From NCBI RefSeq assembly GCF_003264115.1, contig NZ_CP021912.1, forward strand, positions 2,277,001 to 2,341,000: a stretch of 64,000 bases of DNA, written 5' to 3'. Below, piece after piece: positions 17,064 through 24,597 of the stretch. The notes under the pieces are model-generated. The model did not search any database. It was not told the DNA's origin and saw nothing but the letters and a program-made list of their open reading frames with translations. Source of the stretch: Erythrobacter sp. KY5. GTDB lineage: Bacteria; Pseudomonadota; Alphaproteobacteria; Sphingomonadales; Sphingomonadaceae. Every line of letters starts with the position of its first letter. Position 1 is the stretch's first letter. The position numbers were made by a program, and so were the translations under genes.

Positions 17064-18920
17064 ATGAGCTTAGTAAAACTTTTAATCGAGATGGAAGAGG
17101 ACCGCGGCCTTGCCGCTGCCTCCACCGGCAAATTCGATGCCGGCGCCGAAACCGAAAAGGCGATGCGAAAATCGAAGACCGTCACCGCTGCCGACGATGT
17201 CTCCGGCATCACGCTGGACACAGATTTCGGCGTCACCGAGATGACCGATCTGGCGGGCGGCGCAAGCGAAGCGAGCTTTGCGGCGTTCGACGACGATTTC
17301 GGCTTCGATACGGCTTCCGAAGAGGACGGCGAGGATGCCGCTTTCGAAGATGCGGGATTTGACGCTCAACCCTCAGTCGAAACAACCTATCTCATGCGGT
17401 GCAACGTCGATGCCGACGATGCCGAGAAAGCGGCGAAGGAGCTGATGAAAAAGCCCGGCGTGCGCGGTGTCTATGCCGACGTCACGATCGAGCCTTGCCT
17501 CATCTGCCCCGGATCGCCTCCGCAAGGAAACGACCGGACTGTCGAGCGGCTTTTGTGCACCAGCACCCTTCACCGCGCAGGCGCTGACGGCGAAGGTGTT
17601 CTCGTCGCCATCGTCGATAGCGGCATCAACATGGCGCATATCCGTTCGAAGGGGAAAAATCCCGGTTTCGATGCCGGCCGCAGCTGGGTACCGCGTGCGG
17701 GCCTGACCCCCGGCAGCCTGCCGGTTGGACACGGTACGATGTGCGCCTTCGATGCCTGTATCGCAGCGCCCAAGTGCACGCTGCTCGACATCGCGCTGCT
17801 TCAGACGCAGGCGACCGGCGGCACCATTATGGAAGGGTTCCTGTCGGACGCCGTTCGCGCATACCAGCACCTCATCAATGTGATGCGCGCGCCGCGTCGC
17901 CCCGGTGAGACGCGTTCGCTGGTGGTCAACAACAGTTGGGGCATGTTCCATCCATCATGGGATTACCCGGTCGGCCATCCGGGCAATTATAGCGACAATC
18001 CCGCGCACCCGTTCAACCGGATCGTTACCACGCTTGCTCGGCACGGCGCGGACATCCTGTTTGCGGCAGGCAATTGCGGGAGCGATTGTCCCGACGGCCG
18101 TTGCCGGGGAGTGACCTCGCGCGCGATTTATGGCGCGAACAGCCACCCACAGGTGCTCTCGGTCGCGGGGGTCGATACAACCAAGACCCGCGTGGGCTAT
18201 TCCAGCAAGGGCCCAGGTCGCCTCGTGCGTAACAAGCCCGATATTTCTGGCTACACGCACTTTCAGGGCTCGGGCGTCTATGCCGCTGATGGAGGCACAT
18301 CAGCAGCCTGTCCGGTCGTCGCGGGCGTTGTCGCAGCGGTTCGTTCGAAGCGGCCTTATGTTGCTGGCAATGCATCGCGGACCCCGGCGGCGATCCGGCG
18401 ACTGATCACGAGCACAGCTCAGGATCTGGGAACGCGCGGCTATGATTTTTCGCATGGCTACGGCGTGGTCAATGGCTGCGCGATTGCCCGGCAGTTGCGA
18501 CCGATCGTTATCGACATCTGCCGCACGCATCCGCACATCTGTCGCCCGGTCCCGCTGCCGCCGCATATCTGCCGCCGGTTTCCGAGACTGTGTCGCCCGC
18601 GTCTGCCGATCCCGCGTCCGCCGCGTCCGATCCCCATTCCGCCCATCCCGCCCATCCCGCCCATTCCTCCGCGTCCGGGCCAGGAAGCGGACTTTGCAAG
18701 CTTCGATTTCTTCGATGAATATGATGGCGATGCACAGGGTAGCCAGGTCGGCATGCTCGACCTGAGCGATGGAGCCGCGCTTGAGGAACTGAGCGTGGAA
18801 GAGCTGGCCGAACTGTTCTACTATATCGGCCAGTATCAGGCGGTCGCCGGTGACGACGGTTCGCCTGCTCCAGCGCCCTCTGGTGGCAAATCGGGCGGCG
18901 GTGGCTGCGGCTGCAGCTGA
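17064..18920 (+). CDS. Unusual S8 subtilase with Cys-rich, poly-proline and Gly/Cys C-terminal tail
   Basis: 618 aa from MSLVKLLIEMEEDRGLAAAS (ATG 17064, AGGAACAGG upstream). No signal peptide. An acidic, low-complexity prosegment (about 15-105) is followed by an I9-like ferredoxin fold (TTYLMRCNVDADDAEKAAKE...GVRGVYADVTIEP). The subtilisin domain has the full triad: D185 (VAIVDSGIN), H223 (VGHGTMCAF), S413 (GGTSAACPVV), and oxyanion N337 (FAAGNCGSDC). After it come ICRTHPHICRPV and HICRRFPRLCRP repeats, a proline-rich linker with PIPP units, an acidic DFFDEYDGD region, a helix rich in EEL, and the terminus GGGGCGCS. Cysteines are unusually many (about 20) for a subtilase. The adjacent 101-aa gene is probably its partner. 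Substrate and location unknown. Confidence 0.85.
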   Translation: MSLVKLLIEMEEDRGLAAASTGKFDAGAETEKAMRKSKTVTAADDVSGITLDTDFGVTEMTDLAGGASEASFAAFDDDFGFDTASEEDGEDAAFEDAGFDAQPSVETTYLMRCNVDADDAEKAAKELMKKPGVRGVYADVTIEPCLICPGSPPQGNDRTVERLLCTSTLHRAGADGEGVLVAIVDSGINMAHIRSKGKNPGFDAGRSWVPRAGLTPGSLPVGHGTMCAFDACIAAPKCTLLDIALLQTQATGGTIMEGFLSDAVRAYQHLINVMRAPRRPGETRSLVVNNSWGMFHPSWDYPVGHPGNYSDNPAHPFNRIVTTLARHGADILFAAGNCGSDCPDGRCRGVTSRAIYGANSHPQVLSVAGVDTTKTRVGYSSKGPGRLVRNKPDISGYTHFQGSGVYAADGGTSAACPVVAGVVAAVRSKRPYVAGNASRTPAAIRRLITSTAQDLGTRGYDFSHGYGVVNGCAIARQLRPIVIDICRTHPHICRPVPLPPHICRRFPRLCRPRLPIPRPPRPIPIPPIPPIPPIPPRPGQEADFASFDFFDEYDGDAQGSQVGMLDLSDGAALEELSVEELAELFYYIGQYQAVAGDDGSPAPAPSGGKSGGGGCGCS

Positions 18921-18951
18921 CGCCAACCCCTAGCAAGAGAGACGATCGGTC

Positions 18952-19257
18952 ATGGCTCAGGATCAACCCAAGGTGATGGTGCAGTTCCATTTCGATGGAG
19001 ACCCGCCCGATCCTGACGCCGTGGCCGAACGTTTCGGCATCCCGCGCGATGCCATCGACGAAGAGTTCGGCGTGATCGTCACCGACGAAGTCGAGAAGCT
19101 TTGCACCGTGCTTGTCCCGGCTGACGTGGCCGAGAAAATGAATGAACAACTCGGCCGCGACACACCGGAAGGATCACCGGACGAAGGATCGTTCTCCAAC
19201 CCGCGTATCGCCCCATTCGGCCCGCCAGATGGCGAGTGTGACAGCGGTTCGGACTAA
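18952..19257 (+). CDS. 101-aa putative subtilase partner (inhibitor or chaperone-like)
   Basis: Starts MAQDQPKVMVQFHFDGDPPD (ATG 18952, preceded by AGAGAGACGATC) 31 bp after the subtilase stop, so almost surely cotranscribed. The central region (VMVQFHFDGD...VAERFGIP...EEFGVIVTD...LCTVLVPADVAEKM) alternates strands and helices as in ferredoxin-like I9/propeptide inhibitors. The C-terminus (about 70-101) is Pro/Gly/Asp/Ser-rich and disordered, ending GECDSGSD. No signal peptide. I do not recognise a named family. The role as folding aid or inhibitor of the neighbouring protease is inference from position and secondary-structure pattern. The 3' end overlaps the convergent DUF1330 gene by 4 bp. 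Confidence 0.7.
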   Translation: MAQDQPKVMVQFHFDGDPPDPDAVAERFGIPRDAIDEEFGVIVTDEVEKLCTVLVPADVAEKMNEQLGRDTPEGSPDEGSFSNPRIAPFGPPDGECDSGSD

Positions 19258-19694
19258 CCAAACCCTCCGCCGACTTCGCCCGGTTTGAAACGCATCAGGC
19301 GGCTATCGAGCAGCGCGGCGGTGCGGTTCACCACGGCCTTCTGATAATCGGCGTCCTTGATCATTTCGAAGAAGGCGCCCGCATTGGGGTATTGCGCGAC
19401 GAAGCCGTCGTGCCAGACTTTCTCGTCAGGCTCCGGCCCCGTCACCATCGTCTGAAACGCGCCGCGCCAGACAATCTTGCCGCCCACGCGGCTGAAAATC
19501 GGGCCTGAAGTCTTGCCGTATTCCTCGTAAGCACGCCTGCCGGTCCAGCCATTGCCGTGATATTCGTGGCCTTCCGGATATTCAGCGAGGTCACGGAATC
19601 GCAGCAAGTTGAGCATGTGGATCGGCTCATCACGCGGCAGGTCCTTGAATGCCTGAAAATTGGCAGGCGACGGGTCGATGTAGCTTTTCGCCAT
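19254..19694 (-). CDS. DUF1330 domain protein
   Basis: 146 aa from MAKSYIDPSPANFQAFKDLP (ATG 19694). The dimeric alpha-beta barrel fold of DUF1330 is suggested by PIHMLNLLRFRDLAEYPEGH, a YGKTSGPIFSRVGGKIVWRG strand-loop and DGFVAQYPNAGAFFEMIKD. Members are small cytoplasmic proteins of unknown function, sometimes linked to monooxygenase-like chemistry. It lies 20 bp after the DUF411 gene on the same strand, so it belongs to the run acyl-CoA ligase, DUF411, DUF1330. Confidence 0.85.
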   Translation of the reverse strand: MAKSYIDPSPANFQAFKDLPRDEPIHMLNLLRFRDLAEYPEGHEYHGNGWTGRRAYEEYGKTSGPIFSRVGGKIVWRGAFQTMVTGPEPDEKVWHDGFVAQYPNAGAFFEMIKDADYQKAVVNRTAALLDSRLMRFKPGEVGGGFG

Positions 19695-19714
19695 GGGTTC
19701 GTGCTCGCTCGGCT

Positions 19715-20170
19715 TCAGGATTGCGAAGGGCCGTGGGTCGACCACACGCGGTGGCGCCCATCGGCCATGATCAGCACGACCTGATACCGGTCGACCCGGC
19801 TGCCCTGCTCCATTCCCGGCGAACCTACCGGCATTCCCGGAACGCTGAGGCCGACCGCGTCGGGCCGCTCTTCAAGCAGGCGCTTGATGTCCTCTGCGGG
19901 AACATGTCCTTCGATCACGTAGCCTTCGACCATGGCGGTGTGGCAACCGCGCAGGTTGCGGGGCACGCCAGCCTCATCGGCAATCGGGTTCAAATCCTCG
20001 ACATTGCGCACATCGAGCGTGAAGCCGGCGGCTTCCATTCGTTCGACCCACACAGCGCAGCACCCGCACCACGGGGTCTTGGCCACGTCGATGACGGATG
20101 CCGCTGCCGATGAAGTGCAGGCGAGCAGCGCGAGCGGCGCGAACAGGGTCGCGATACGGTTTCTCATCAT
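19715..20170 (-). CDS. DUF411 domain secreted metal-binding protein
   Basis: 151 aa from MMRNRIATLFAPLALLACTS (ATG 20170). Signal peptide ending around SSAAA; LLAC could also serve as a lipobox, so export as a lipoprotein is possible. The mature protein has the DUF411 hallmark KTPWCGCCAVWVERMEAAGF with a CGCC metal site, then NLRGCHTAMVEGYVIEGHVP with Cys-His-Met ligands. DUF411 proteins bind copper in the periplasm and are usually near copper or silver resistance genes; no such genes are here. It starts 4 bp after the acyl-CoA ligase ends. Confidence 0.88.
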   Translation of the reverse strand: MMRNRIATLFAPLALLACTSSAAASVIDVAKTPWCGCCAVWVERMEAAGFTLDVRNVEDLNPIADEAGVPRNLRGCHTAMVEGYVIEGHVPAEDIKRLLEERPDAVGLSVPGMPVGSPGMEQGSRVDRYQVVLIMADGRHRVWSTHGPSQS

Positions 20171-20174
20171 GCCT

Positions 20175-21785
20175 TTACGCCTCCAGCTTGTAGTCCGAGA
20201 ACCGGTCGCGCAGATCCTTCTTCGATATCTTGCCGGTCGCGGTGTGCGGTATGTCGTCGACGAATTCGACCGCATCGGGCAGCCACCACTTCGCGACCAG
20301 CGGCTTCAGATGCTCGATGATATCGTCGGCGCTGCATTCGGCCCCTTCGTTCCTGATAACGAACAGCACCGGGCGTTCGTCCCATTTGGGGTGGAACATG
20401 CCGACACAGGCCGCCTCTGCGACAGCGGGGTGGCCGACGGCTGCGTTCTCAAGCTCGACCGAGCTGATCCATTCGCCGCCCGACTTGATCACGTCCTTGG
20501 TCCGGTCGGTGAGTTGGAGCGTGCCATCGGGATGCAGGATGCCCACATCGCCGGTGTCGAACCAGCCTTCGTTGTTCACGGCGTCCTGTTCCGCTTTGAA
20601 GTATCGCTTGATGATCCATGGTCCCCGGATCTGGAGCGCGCCGCTCGTCAAACCATCACGCGGCAGTTCTGTCGCCATATCGTCGAGGTCCACCGTGCGC
20701 AGTTCGACACCGAACACCGGGCGACCCTGCATCGCGCATTTGTCGACCTTCTCGTCCAGCGTGAGCGTGTCCCAGTCCCACGTCGGACCGCCAACCGTTC
20801 CGATGGGGCTGGTTTCGGTCATCCCCCAGGCATGCTGTACGCGCGTTCCGTTTTCGAGCAGGCGCTTGATCATGAATTTGGGCGCAGCAGAGCCGCCGAT
20901 CGTTGCCGCTTTCAGTGGCGGCAGGTCGAGGCCTTCCTTGTCGCAATACTGGAAGTGAGCGAGCCAGACGGTCGGGACACCGGCGCTGTCGGTGACGCCT
21001 TCCTTGATCATCATTTCATGCAGGACTGCCGGGTCGTTCACGGCGGAAAAGACGAACTTGATCCCCGCCATCGCGCCGGCATAGGGCAGCCCCCAGCTAG
21101 CCGCGTGGAACATCGGCACGACCGGGAGCATCACCGACGCGCTCGAAAAGTTGAAAGCGGCAGGCTGAAGCCCGCTGATCGCGTGCATGATGGTTGAACG
21201 GTGCTCGTACTGGACGCCTTTCGGGTTCCCGGTCGTGCCGCTGGTGTAGCAGATCATGCACGGATCGCGCTCGTCACCGGCGAACCATTGCGTGTCGCCG
21301 TCCTGTTCGCCGATCCAGTCTTCGAAACTGGTCGTGTGCTCGCCGGAATCGTAGCAGATGTAATGCTCGATGGTGGGCCAGCGATCCTTCATCGCATCGA
21401 CAATCGGTTGGAACGCCGCATCGTACAGCAGCACGCGGTCTTCGGCGTGGGTGACGATATATTCGAGCTGGTCTTCAAACAGGCGCGGGTTCACCGTGTG
21501 AAGCACCCCGCCCATGCCAGCGACGCCGTACCAGCTAACCAGGTGACGCGAATGGTTCATCGCTAGACTTGCAACGCGCTCGCCCGGTTTGATGCCCAGA
21601 GCCTTCAAAGCCTGTGCCATCTTCAACGCATCGCTGCGAATGCCTGCCCAATCGGTGCGCGTTTCGCTGCCATCGGCCCAGCGCGTTACGATCTCGCGCG
21701 CTCCGGCTTCGCGTGCGGCATGGTCGATCACTGACGTGATCCGCATGCTCCAGTCCTGCATTGCACCCAGGTTCTGCGTCTGCAT
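20175..21785 (-). CDS. Fatty acyl-CoA ligase (AMP-forming), DmdB-like
   Basis: 536 aa from MQTQNLGAMQDWSMRITSVI (ATG 21785). ANL motifs are complete: the P-loop CYTSGTTGNPKGVQYEHRS (A3), GWGMTETSP-like HAWGMTETSPIGT (A5), GWFDTGDVGILHPDG (A7), DRTKDVIKSGGEWISSVELE (A8) and the C-terminal lysine in TATGKISKKDLRDRF. It activates a carboxylic acid to its CoA thioester. The overall pattern is near the DmdB/FadD-like ligases that act on medium-chain acids or methylmercaptopropionate, but specificity cannot be read here. Followed on the same strand by DUF411 and DUF1330. Confidence 0.92.
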   Translation of the reverse strand: MQTQNLGAMQDWSMRITSVIDHAAREAGAREIVTRWADGSETRTDWAGIRSDALKMAQALKALGIKPGERVASLAMNHSRHLVSWYGVAGMGGVLHTVNPRLFEDQLEYIVTHAEDRVLLYDAAFQPIVDAMKDRWPTIEHYICYDSGEHTTSFEDWIGEQDGDTQWFAGDERDPCMICYTSGTTGNPKGVQYEHRSTIMHAISGLQPAAFNFSSASVMLPVVPMFHAASWGLPYAGAMAGIKFVFSAVNDPAVLHEMMIKEGVTDSAGVPTVWLAHFQYCDKEGLDLPPLKAATIGGSAAPKFMIKRLLENGTRVQHAWGMTETSPIGTVGGPTWDWDTLTLDEKVDKCAMQGRPVFGVELRTVDLDDMATELPRDGLTSGALQIRGPWIIKRYFKAEQDAVNNEGWFDTGDVGILHPDGTLQLTDRTKDVIKSGGEWISSVELENAAVGHPAVAEAACVGMFHPKWDERPVLFVIRNEGAECSADDIIEHLKPLVAKWWLPDAVEFVDDIPHTATGKISKKDLRDRFSDYKLEA

Positions 21786-21981
21786 CGTTGTTTCTCTCTC
21801 CTGAAAATTCCCGCTGCTGATCGCAGCGTCTCTCACCAAGGATCATGGCGCGCAGCCCGGCGCAATGCAATCGGTGATGCTGGATCATACAGAGTTGTGA
21901 CAATGAGCCGATATGCGTCACGCAACTGCCATAGGGGCGTCCTAACCGCACATATGAGTTCAAGACTCAGTGAGGGTTACA

Positions 21982-23118
21982 ATGACAAGAACAGCACTTT
22001 TGCTCGCCACCACCGCGGCGATTATCGCCGCACCTGCGCAAGCGCGCGAAGGACAGGCCTATGTCGGTCTGGAAGCGGGTATTAATGACGGCAACCAGAT
22101 CGACATCGATCTTGCAGACACCGATCCCCAGACCAACGCCGCGTTTGCCGATCCGAACCTCGGCTTCGATGCCGATGTGATCTTCGGCTACGATTTCGGC
22201 GCCTTCCGGCTTGAGGCCGAGGGTTCTTACAAGAACAACGGCATCGACGATGTCACCTTGCTCAATCCGACCTTCACTGCGGGCGGCCAGACGGCCCCGG
22301 TCAGCTTTGTCAGCTCGTCGGCGGACATCAACATCCTGAGCGGCATGGTGAATGCGCTCATCGAGTTTGGCGATGACGACGGTATTCAGGTCTATGCGGG
22401 CGGTGGTGCCGGGATCGCGCGGGTCGACCTGTCGATCGAGCCTGCAGATCTCGGCAGCCTGATCGACGATTCTGCGAGCGACTTCGCGTATCAGGCAATC
22501 GCGGGCTTCCGCGTTGCCGTGAACGACCGGATGGACGTCGGCCTCAAGTATCGCTTTTTCGTTGTCGATGAATTCGAACTCGACGCCTCCAACGGAAACC
22601 CGATCGAAGTCGACTATCAATCGCACTCTGTCTTGGCGAGCCTGATCTGGAACCTTGGCGGGCAGGCCGCACCTCCGCCTCCACCACCGCCGCCTCCGCC
22701 CCCGCCGCCGGCACCACCTCCTCCTCCGCCGCCACCGCCTCCTCCGCCACCGCCGCCTGCTCCGGCGTGCAATACGGGGCCCTACATCGTGTTCTTCGAC
22801 TTTGATGAGAGCGCGATCACGGCGGATGCTGCGACGATCCTCGACAATGCGGTCACCGCTTATGCAAATTGCGGTACGGCGCGCGTCATGCTGGCCGGTC
22901 ACACCGACCGTTCGGGCAGCGTCACCTACAACATGGCTCTGGCTGAGCGTCGCAACATGAGCGTCATGGAATACATGACCGCACGCGGCGTGCCTTCGGG
23001 CCGCATCGCAAGCGAAGCCTTCGGCGAATCGCAGCCGCGCGTTCCCACCGCAGACGGTGTGCGCGAACTGCAGAACCGCCGCGTCGAAGTCACTTACGGC
23101 CCGGGTTCGGGCATGTAG
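21982..23118 (+). CDS. OmpA-family outer membrane protein, paralogue 1
   Basis: 378 aa, signal peptide MTRTALLLATTAAIIAAPAQA (start ATG 21982 with GTGAGG upstream). The N-terminal domain (about 25-220) is an 8-stranded beta-barrel of the outer-membrane type, with alternating GYDFGAFRLEAEGSYK and YAGGGAGIARVDL strands. A linker of about 30 residues is nearly all proline. The C-terminal OmpA domain (from PYIVFFDFDESAITADA) has GHTDRSGSVTYNMALAERR with the Asp and Arg that bind diaminopimelate in peptidoglycan. It anchors the outer membrane to the wall. A strong terminator follows. The tandem copy downstream shares almost the whole 3' part. Confidence 0.95.
   Translation: MTRTALLLATTAAIIAAPAQAREGQAYVGLEAGINDGNQIDIDLADTDPQTNAAFADPNLGFDADVIFGYDFGAFRLEAEGSYKNNGIDDVTLLNPTFTAGGQTAPVSFVSSSADINILSGMVNALIEFGDDDGIQVYAGGGAGIARVDLSIEPADLGSLIDDSASDFAYQAIAGFRVAVNDRMDVGLKYRFFVVDEFELDASNGNPIEVDYQSHSVLASLIWNLGGQAAPPPPPPPPPPPPPAPPPPPPPPPPPPPPPAPACNTGPYIVFFDFDESAITADAATILDNAVTAYANCGTARVMLAGHTDRSGSVTYNMALAERRNMSVMEYMTARGVPSGRIASEAFGESQPRVPTADGVRELQNRRVEVTYGPGSGM
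22672..22767. repeat. Poly-proline codon tract (CCN repeat), OmpA paralogue 1
   Basis: About 30 nearly uninterrupted proline codons, mixing CCT, CCA, CCG and CCC with a few GC(A/T) alanine codons. This low-complexity track encodes the linker between barrel and OmpA domain and is prone to length change by slippage. Its reverse reads as poly-glycine in the opposite frame, which is a shadow only. Confidence 0.85.
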
Positions 23119-23141
23119 GGTTCCTCACCAGTCGATACTCG

Positions 23142-23170
23142 AAAGGGGCCGGAACGATCCGGCCCCTTTT
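23142..23170 (+). terminator. Rho-independent terminator after OmpA paralogue 1
   Basis: AAAGGGGCCGG (23142-23152), loop AACGAT, CCGGCCCCTTT (23159-23169) followed by T: an 11-bp perfect stem with an A/T flank. It ends the first ompA transcript 24 bp after the stop codon and isolates it from the second copy. Confidence 0.93.
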
Positions 23171-23385
23171 GCGTTAGAGGCACGAAACGCTTCCAAAATG
23201 AGGAAATTGATTAAGGTGAGCAGCGGGCAATCCAGCTGTCACTGGTCGCATAAGCAGGGCCGAAGACCGATAATTTCTCCAAAGTGAAAGAAATTTGGAA
23301 CTTCTTCAGTTTCAGGGTATTATAGATGTCACCGTCACGATCCCCCTTTTTCGCGTGACAGGTCAGTTACATAGTGAGGACAAGA

Positions 23386-24519
23386 ATGAGAAAAACAGCG
23401 ATCCTGCTAGCCAGCACGGCAGCAATCATCGCAGTCCCAGCGCAAGCGCGCGACGGACAAGTCTACGCCGGTATCGGCGGAGGCATCGTCTTTGAAGACC
23501 AGATCGAGGTCGAGAGCGAGCCGTTCCAGGGCACCCCGCCGCTGAACGATTCGCTCGTCAACACGGGCGAAGGCATCGAACTCGAAGCCGTCGTCGGTTA
23601 CGATTTCGGCATGTTCCGTCTTGAGGCTGAAGGTACCTTCAAGAACCAGGACCACGACACGTTCATCGTTACCAGCCCTAACAACACTCTCGGCGTTCCG
23701 GGCGGGTTCCGCACGGGTCCCGACAGCACTCAGGAAACGCTGACCGCCATGGTCAACGCGATTGTTGATTTCGGTGACGACGATGGTCTGCAGTTCTTCG
23801 TCGGTGCTGGCGCTGGCTTTGCCAATGTCAGCTTCGAGCTGAGCGATCCGGTCAACGGCACGTTCGCCGACGATAGCGACACTACCTTTGCCTATCAGGG
23901 CATCGCCGGTGCGCGTTATCCGATCGCCGACAATGTCGATCTGGGTGTGAAGTATCGCTACTTCCGCGCGGACAATGTCGAGCTTCAGGGCTTCGGCGGC
24001 AACGGTCTTGAGCTGTTCCAGGAATCGCACTCGGTGCTTGGTACGCTGACCTTCAACTTCGGCGGTCAGGCTGCGCCTCCCCCGCCGCCTCCTCCGCCGC
24101 CGCCTCCTCCGCCGCCTCCCCCGCCACCGCCGCCACCGCCGCCGCCACCTGCTCCGCAGGCAGCGCCGTGCAACACCGGCCCGTACATCGTGTTCTTCGA
24201 CTTTGATGAAAGCACGATTACGGCGGATGCTGCGACGATCCTCGACAATGCGGTCACCGCATATTCGAACTGCGGCACGGCGCGCGTCATGCTTGCCGGT
24301 CACACCGACCGTTCGGGCAGCGTGAGCTACAACATGGCTCTGGCTGAGCGTCGCAACATGAGCGTGATGGAATACATGACCGCACGCGGCGTGCCTTCGG
24401 GCCGCATTGCAAGCGAAGCCTTCGGCGAATCGCAGCCGCGCGTTCCCACCGCAGACGGTGTGCGCGAACTGCAGAACCGCCGCGTCGAAATCACTTACGG
24501 TCCGGGGTCGGGCATGTAA
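23386..24519 (+). CDS. OmpA-family outer membrane protein, paralogue 2
   Basis: 377 aa with signal peptide MRKTAILLASTAAIIAVPAQA (ATG 23386, GTGAGG upstream as in copy 1). The beta-barrel half has diverged considerably from copy 1 (GFRTGPDSTQETLTAMVNAI, FGGNGLELFQESHSV), but from about CNTGPYIVFFDFDES to the end the protein is nearly identical, with only a few substitutions. The poly-proline linker is longer and uninterrupted. Own promoter region of 215 bp after the terminator of copy 1 and an own terminator behind. The pattern of divergent barrels with a conserved wall-binding end points to gene conversion or selection on the C-terminus. Confidence 0.95.
   Translation: MRKTAILLASTAAIIAVPAQARDGQVYAGIGGGIVFEDQIEVESEPFQGTPPLNDSLVNTGEGIELEAVVGYDFGMFRLEAEGTFKNQDHDTFIVTSPNNTLGVPGGFRTGPDSTQETLTAMVNAIVDFGDDDGLQFFVGAGAGFANVSFELSDPVNGTFADDSDTTFAYQGIAGARYPIADNVDLGVKYRYFRADNVELQGFGGNGLELFQESHSVLGTLTFNFGGQAAPPPPPPPPPPPPPPPPPPPPPPPPPAPQAAPCNTGPYIVFFDFDESTITADAATILDNAVTAYSNCGTARVMLAGHTDRSGSVSYNMALAERRNMSVMEYMTARGVPSGRIASEAFGESQPRVPTADGVRELQNRRVEITYGPGSGM
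24076..24153. repeat. Poly-proline codon tract (CCN repeat), OmpA paralogue 2
   Basis: About 26 consecutive proline codons encode the linker between barrel and OmpA domain. Codon mix is CCT, CCG, CCC and CCA. Similar in position to the tract in the first paralogue but of different length and without the alanine interruptions. Confidence 0.85.
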
Positions 24520-24543
24520 GTATCGCTTCGGCGAGCAAATCAG

Positions 24544-24577
24544 AAAGGGCCGGGAGAGCGATCTCCCGGCCCTTTTT
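24544..24577 (+). terminator. Rho-independent terminator after OmpA paralogue 2
   Basis: AAAGGGCCGGGAGA (24544-24557), GCGA tetraloop (a stable GNRA type), TCTCCCGGCCCTTT (24562-24575), then TT: a 14-bp perfect stem. It is 24 bp after the stop and lies just before the end of the convergent LuxR-type gene. Confidence 0.94.
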
Positions 24578-24597
24578 ATTGCGCTATGGCTGCTTCG

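Noticed and set aside
18880..18920. Gly/Cys end of the subtilase as a MYXO-CTERM or GlyGly-CTERM sorting signal
   Set aside because: These signals need a hydrophobic helix and a basic end after the motif; here the chain stops at GCGCS.
22672..24153. Proline tracts as a CRISPR or minisatellite array
   Set aside because: No unit-and-spacer structure; simple codon repeats within reading frames.
24066..24290. Poly-glycine reading frame
   Set aside because: It is the complement of the proline tract of OmpA paralogue 2.
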